A stretch of DNA of 64,000 nt from JAUVXJ01 sp964577995 (GTDB lineage: Bacteria > Chloroflexota > Anaerolineae > UBA7937 > B3-Chlor): NCBI GenBank assembly GCA_964577995.1, contig CAZOBP010000003.1, positions 10,464-74,463 of the forward strand, written 5' to 3'. The position numbers were made by a program, and so were the translations under genes. Numbering within the stretch: position 1 is the stretch's first letter; every line of letters starts with the position of its first letter. Of this stretch, positions 59,720 through 64,000 are shown one piece after another. The notes under the pieces were generated by a model. The model had not been told where the DNA came from and searched no databases. It saw nothing but the letters and a program-made list of their open reading frames with translations.

Positions 59720-61945
59720 CTAGACCGGCAGTAGGCTCATCACCCACTCCACGAACTGAGCCAGGAAGTCCCAGGGACTCACAGAAGCCTCGGGCGTGGG
59801 CGCAGCCGCTGGGATGTCTATCGACGGGAAGTTGCCCTCCGACACCTGATAGGCCGTCCCGTCCAGCACCACGATCACCTCCTGGCCCACCGAGAAGTAG
59901 TAGCCCCACTCTGGGTGAGCCGCGATGAGCGCGAAGTAGTCCTCGCTGCCGAAGCCGACCTTCACCGTCTCCATGGATCCATCGTAGGTGGTGTCCGTCC
60001 AGATACCATCCCTGAGCACGAAGACCTTGTCTCTGGCGTACTTGATCTGCTCGGTGCTATCCGCCGCCTTGTCCGTGGAGCGCAGCGCCTCGCGGTTCTC
60101 CGCGTCGTCAACCGCGCCAGCGCCGCTCACGGGCGCGGGGACCGCTGTGGCTTCCATCCACATCTCGTGAGCGGCCTCCTCCCGACCTTCAGGGGTGAAG
60201 ATGTCCTGCTCCTCCTCCACCAGGAAGGACGTGTACGGGGTCATGATCCCGTAGCGGACGCTCAGATCCACGATCTCATCTATCAGTTCGCGACCCTCGC
60301 CTCGGAGCCGGATCTCGTTGAGCAGGTAGCCGATCTTGCGGGTCGCCCACAGCCTGGGGATGAACTCGTCACCTCCTCTCTCGGAGAAGCTGAGGTTCTC
60401 GTACACGAACTCCTGCTCCTCACCGTTCACCTGCCCGCTCAGTATCACGTCCGTGCGTCCGCCTTCCCGGTACCGCCCCACGACTACGAGTTGCGTCCCT
60501 GCGAAGAGATCCGGCAGCGGATAGGGGTAACTCTCCTCGACTCGCAGGTCCCCGAAATCCAGTTCTATGTCGGACAGGAGGGGCGTGCTGATCTTGGCAT
60601 AGAAGGTGGAAACCTCTTCCTCGATGCTCTCGTAGGGACGGACGTAGGAGCTAGCGCCCCGGTTGTCCTGAGCGACGGTATCCAGGAGGAAGGTGTTCAC
60701 GTCGTCGCCCACACCGAAGGTGAAGACCCGCACGTTCTCCGAAGCCTGGCGGCTGACGTTGGCGATGATCCTGTCTGCTTCGGTAACCCCCTCGGTGGGC
60801 AACCCGTCCGTAAGAAAGATGACGATCTGCGGGCGCTCGCCGTCGGCCATGGCCAGGGCCTCGGCCAGGGCCAAGTCGATGTTGGTGCCCCCCACTGCCC
60901 TCAGATCGTCGATGAATCTCCAAGCCTCATCGGCTGCTGTCGCCGGCTCTGGCTCCCGGGCATAGACCCTCACCCCGGTGCTGAAGGCCACGATGTTGAA
61001 GCGGTCCTCGGGGTTCAAGTGATCCAGGATGTACTCCAAAGCATCCTTGGCCTGTTCGATCTTCTCATCCGCCATACTCCCTGAGGTGTCCAGCACGAAG
61101 ATCACGTCCTTGGCCACCACCTCTCCCTCGTCCACGTCCACCTGCGGTGCCACGAGGAGCAGGAAGAAGCCGTCCTCTCCGCTCTCGCGGTAACTCAGCA
61201 GGTTGAGCCCGAACTCGTTTTCGGACAAGGTGTAGTACAGCTCGAAATCGCGGTCCGGCAGCACGTCGGAGGCCTCGAAGCTGACGTTGACCGTGTGCTC
61301 ATCCACACGATCTACAGCCACGTCGTGGCTCGGCGAGTAGATGGCCCTGATGGGCTGGGCTGATTCCACCCGCACCGAGATGATCACCTCCTCCAGCGGA
61401 CGAGCCGAGAATCGTTCGGTGTCGAGCGGATAGACATACTTGACCAAGCCGCCCTCGTTCTCGAGGATCTGCGTATACGCCAACTCGACCCTCCGCTCGT
61501 CGCCCGGCTCAATGGGGAAGATGCTGGCCTTGAAGGTGTCCCTGCCCACGTACTCCAGCAGGGCGGGGTCCAGGCTGCGACGTACAATCTCCTCATATAT
61601 CGCGCGTGCCTCGTCGCGGGGCAGGATCTCTCCTTCCCAGCGCTCGCCATCCACATACATGGCGAACTCCGAGATGGCTGCTTCCTCGGGCAAGGGGAAG
61701 ATGTAGATGCCCTCCAGATCGTACTGCGTGTCATTGAGGAACACCTGATCCACTTCGGTGGTCGCCACCTGATCGGTGATCTCCACCGCTACGCGATGGT
61801 ACTTGATGACCAGATTGGGCACCTCGGCAGGCGGCACGCCAGGTGGGGGCTCCACGATCACCACGCCGTCCGCTCCTGCCACTCCTGCGCTGCTCAGAAG
61901 CAAGCTAGCCGTCACCAGAACCATCAACACCGCTCTCGTCCTCAT
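59720..61945 (-). CDS. Secreted VIT/VWA domain protein
   Basis: The 741-residue protein has a signal peptide (about 1-25), a VIT domain (about 45-170; PLPEEAAISEFAMYVDG and LPRDEARAIYEEIVRR), a von Willebrand A domain (about 275-440) with MIDAS residues in VLDTSGSM, GGTNIDLAL and TDGLP, then a beta-rich region and a C-terminal amphipathic end (WDFLAQFVEWVMSLLP). Such inter-alpha-trypsin-inhibitor-like proteins bind metal and partner proteins at the surface. It converges with the giant protein gene and may be linked to it, though this is only positional. Confidence 0.92.
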   Translation of the reverse strand: MRTRAVLMVLVTASLLLSSAGVAGADGVVIVEPPPGVPPAEVPNLVIKYHRVAVEITDQVATTEVDQVFLNDTQYDLEGIYIFPLPEEAAISEFAMYVDGERWEGEILPRDEARAIYEEIVRRSLDPALLEYVGRDTFKASIFPIEPGDERRVELAYTQILENEGGLVKYVYPLDTERFSARPLEEVIISVRVESAQPIRAIYSPSHDVAVDRVDEHTVNVSFEASDVLPDRDFELYYTLSENEFGLNLLSYRESGEDGFFLLLVAPQVDVDEGEVVAKDVIFVLDTSGSMADEKIEQAKDALEYILDHLNPEDRFNIVAFSTGVRVYAREPEPATAADEAWRFIDDLRAVGGTNIDLALAEALAMADGERPQIVIFLTDGLPTEGVTEADRIIANVSRQASENVRVFTFGVGDDVNTFLLDTVAQDNRGASSYVRPYESIEEEVSTFYAKISTPLLSDIELDFGDLRVEESYPYPLPDLFAGTQLVVVGRYREGGRTDVILSGQVNGEEQEFVYENLSFSERGGDEFIPRLWATRKIGYLLNEIRLRGEGRELIDEIVDLSVRYGIMTPYTSFLVEEEQDIFTPEGREEAAHEMWMEATAVPAPVSGAGAVDDAENREALRSTDKAADSTEQIKYARDKVFVLRDGIWTDTTYDGSMETVKVGFGSEDYFALIAAHPEWGYYFSVGQEVIVVLDGTAYQVSEGNFPSIDIPAAAPTPEASVSPWDFLAQFVEWVMSLLPV

Positions 61946-62098
61946 CCTATGCCTCCTTTCAGTTCGCAGAGGTTGTGTCCGACTGTCCTACCCTTTCGAC
62001 TACAAGACGCAGGGGGGATCGAAAAGGTTCCTTACCCTATTCCGCATCGGTCGAGGGAGCGTTACCCTTGTGGCACCAGCACCGTTGTACATAATAGG

Positions 62099-62127
62099 TT
62101 GTCATAAGGAACAAAAGGTGATAATAT
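62099..62127 (+). promoter_or_regulatory. Sigma70-type promoter of the histidine kinase gene
   Basis: TTGTCA (62099-62104) and TAATAT (62122-62127) are 17 bases apart, with predicted start near 62134 and GGGAGAG before ATG 62147. Confidence 0.6.
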
Positions 62128-62146
62128 CGACACTGGGAGAGCACAA

Positions 62147-63958
62147 ATGGTTCCAGAAGCCCCTTCGACTTCCCAGACCGGCACTCAGCGTGAAGACAAC
62201 CTCGGCCCCCTGTTGTCCCTGGCCCAGGTCAGCGAGACGCTTCTCTCCGAGGTGGAGATCGAACGCCTCTATGAACTCATCCTGGAGGTCGTGCAGCGTG
62301 AGACGGGCGCGGATATGGTGTCCCTGATGTTGCTGGACGAAGGCACGCAGGAACTCTGCGTGGAGGCCGCCCTCGGTCTGCCGGCTGGACTGGTGGGTGC
62401 CGCCAGAGTGAAGGTTGGAGAGAGGATTGCCGGCTCGGTGCTGGAGCGCGGAGAGCCCTTGCTGCTGACGGACCGGAGCCCGGTTGACCGGGCGATCCGC
62501 GAATCCATGCACAGAGACGAGTTGACGTCTGCCCTCTGCGTGCCCCTCAGAATCAAGGGACGGCTGATCGGCGTGCTCAACGCCAGCAAGACGACCCCGG
62601 AATCTCCCTTCGACCATGATGATCTTAGACTCCTGTCCATCTTGGCCAGCCAGGTAGCCCTCGCCATCGAGAACTCGCGCGTCCACGAGGCAACCAGACA
62701 GAGAACCAGCCAACTGGATGCTCTGAATGAGCTAGGCCGCGTTGTGACCTCCACTCTGGACCTCGACGAAGTTCTCCGACTGGCGATGCAGGGCATCAAC
62801 GAGATCATCGAGGCCGAGGCCGGCTCCCTACTGCTGCTGGACGAGACCACCAGCCAGCTCGTTTTCCAGGTGAGCCTGCACGGAGATACACAGCAGTCGG
62901 CGCCATTCGCCCTCCAGGTCGGGCAAGGGATCGCCGGGTGGGTGGTCAAGGAGGGAGAACCCCTCCTGGTCCGCGACGTGAATGGGGACCCCAGGTACTA
63001 CAAGGAAGCCAGCAAGGAGTTCGGCCTACAATGTCACTCCATCCTGTGCGTACCCCTGATCATCAGAGAACACGTCATCGGAGCTATAGAGCTGATCAAC
63101 AAACTGGGCGGGGAATTCACGGCAGAGGACATGGAACTACTGAACTCCATGTCTGCTACGATCGCCATCGCCGTGGAGAACGCGCGCCTCTATACAGAGC
63201 TGGCCGAGTTCGCCCGTGAGTTGGAGAGATCTCAGGCGCAACTGGTCAAGGCAGAGAAGCTGGCGGCCACGGGGAAGCTGGCCGCGTCCCTGGCCCACGA
63301 GATCAACAATCCATTGCAGGCGATCCAGAACTGTCTCCATCTGGTAACCAGGAAGCGTCCTCTGAGCGAGGCCAAACGACGCACGTACCTGTCCATGGCT
63401 CAAGAAGAGGTGCAGCGATTGATAGACCTTGTACAACGGATGCTCGATTTCTACCGCCCCTCCACGGAGAACGTCGAACCTGTGGAGATTTCCGCTGTCC
63501 TGGACGACGTGCTTTCTCTGGTCGGCAAGAGGCTTCAGCACGGGCACATCACCGTGCATCGGACTGAGAGGTCACCATCGCCTCCTGTAGACGGGGTAAG
63601 CAATCTACTGAAGCAGGTCTTCCTGAACATCATCATCAACGCACTTGAGGCGATGACCGAAGGAGGCGATCTATACATCGAGACCTCCTGGGACGAGCAG
63701 CGAGGGGAAGTGGCTGTGAGCTTCACCGACACTGGACACGGCATCCCCGTTTCCGAACTCGCCAGTATCTTCGATCCCTTCTTCACATCCAAACCCAAGG
63801 GCACAGGCCTCGGCTTGTCCATAAGCCACGGCATCATCGAGAGGCACGGCGGAAGGATAGAGGTCAAGAGCGAGGTGGGAACGGGCTCCACCTTCTCCGT
63901 GCATCTTCCCTGCCGTCCTCTCCGACCGCAACCGGCGGAACCAACTCAGGCGTTGTGA
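62147..63958 (+). CDS. GAF-domain sensor histidine kinase
   Basis: The 603-residue protein has two GAF domains (about 20-180 and 200-355), a coiled linker (LARELERSQAQLVKAEKL-like), a HisKA dimerisation helix with the phospho-accepting His in LAHEINNPLQAI, and a HATPase domain (N box FLNIIINALEAM, G1 FTDTGHGIP, F box FDPFFTS, G2 GTGLGLSI). No membrane helix is seen, so it is a cytoplasmic sensor of a small ligand or redox state. It has its own promoter. A response regulator may follow at 63975, but only its first codons are visible. Confidence 0.93.
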   Translation: MVPEAPSTSQTGTQREDNLGPLLSLAQVSETLLSEVEIERLYELILEVVQRETGADMVSLMLLDEGTQELCVEAALGLPAGLVGAARVKVGERIAGSVLERGEPLLLTDRSPVDRAIRESMHRDELTSALCVPLRIKGRLIGVLNASKTTPESPFDHDDLRLLSILASQVALAIENSRVHEATRQRTSQLDALNELGRVVTSTLDLDEVLRLAMQGINEIIEAEAGSLLLLDETTSQLVFQVSLHGDTQQSAPFALQVGQGIAGWVVKEGEPLLVRDVNGDPRYYKEASKEFGLQCHSILCVPLIIREHVIGAIELINKLGGEFTAEDMELLNSMSATIAIAVENARLYTELAEFARELERSQAQLVKAEKLAATGKLAASLAHEINNPLQAIQNCLHLVTRKRPLSEAKRRTYLSMAQEEVQRLIDLVQRMLDFYRPSTENVEPVEISAVLDDVLSLVGKRLQHGHITVHRTERSPSPPVDGVSNLLKQVFLNIIINALEAMTEGGDLYIETSWDEQRGEVAVSFTDTGHGIPVSELASIFDPFFTSKPKGTGLGLSISHGIIERHGGRIEVKSEVGTGSTFSVHLPCRPLRPQPAEPTQAL

Positions 63959-63974
63959 CCGACGGAGACCACAC

Positions 63975-64000
63975 ATGTTGCACCGAGCGCGCCCAGTCCA
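63975..64000 (+). CDS. Start of the next gene (partial)
   Basis: ATG 63975 is preceded by CGGAG at about 8 bases and lies 17 bases after the histidine kinase stop. Only MLHRARPV can be read before the window ends, so no family is given. Confidence 0.35.

Noticed and set aside
59915..61084. 389-codon plus-strand frame opposite the VIT/VWA gene
   Set aside because: It is a shadow of the VIT/VWA coding sequence, with no domain of its own.

Overview
The window is a GC-rich bacterial chromosome segment and most probably comes from an uncultivated member of the Chloroflexota (Anaerolineae-like). Family content points there rather than any single marker: a STAND/TPR/BTAD regulator next to a DUF5317 membrane protein and a small protein of the nitrile-hydratase-leader-like (NHLP) clan, a SpoVS protein without sporulation genes, CpsD/Wzz exopolysaccharide genes, and a giant secreted protein ending in a short 'LPLV' tail. 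Genes are packed tightly, with many 4-base stop/start overlaps. Almost every long intergenic gap carries a sigma70-type promoter with 17-base spacing (18 in one case).

Layout. 0-2 kb: 3' end of an unknown gene, spoVS, and two receiver-domain genes, one with a non-phosphorylatable second receiver. 2-6.4 kb: NHLP-clan protein, DUF5317 protein, a 41-residue exported-looking peptide and a 1065-residue STAND/TPR/BTAD regulator, all leftward. 6.4-8.1 kb: EpsI and exosortase. 8.3-13.5 kb: gyrB, an O6-alkylguanine-DNA alkyltransferase, a WecG/TagA glycosyltransferase, a Clp-fold SDH protease and a rhomboid protease. 13.6 kb: tRNA-Gln(UUG). 13.9-17.4 kb: a GlmU-like enzyme, a CBS-domain membrane protein, cytidine deaminase and a JAMM peptidase. 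17.7-22.1 kb: methyltransferase, PfkB kinase, ResB and a divergent CcsA. 22.3-26.7 kb: PPC-domain protein, glutamate racemase broken by an in-frame TGA, a receiver-GGDEF protein, FmdB, a small alpha/beta protein, dtd and a TIM-barrel isomerase. 27-32 kb: orphan molybdopterin oxidoreductase, GT-C-like membrane protein and a secreted six-hairpin glycosidase.

37.8 down to 32.1 kb is one leftward exopolysaccharide operon: Wzz, CpsD tyrosine kinase, RmlA, a B12-binding radical SAM protein, two small paralogous proteins and RfbB. 38-49.7 kb runs through uvrC, a double-cNMP/double-PH membrane protein, a DUF4349 lipoprotein, a phosphoesterase, tsaE-tsaB-rimI, a PH-domain membrane protein, an amidohydrolase, maf and a heptose-kinase-like PfkB protein. 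49.7-52 kb: a lipoprotein and a thiolase/DUF35 pair. 52-62 kb: the 2437-residue secreted protein, preceded by an attenuator-like leader, and a convergent VIT/VWA protein. The window ends with a GAF-GAF histidine kinase and the first codons of another gene.

Best candidates for something undescribed are: (1) the peptide/DUF5317/NHLP locus beside the TPR-BTAD regulator, with a hairpin that would hide the peptide gene's ribosome binding site; (2) the giant surface protein whose C11 peptidase domain lacks both catalytic residues; (3) the radical SAM enzyme and paired small proteins inside the polysaccharide operon; (4) the in-frame TGA in the glutamate racemase gene.
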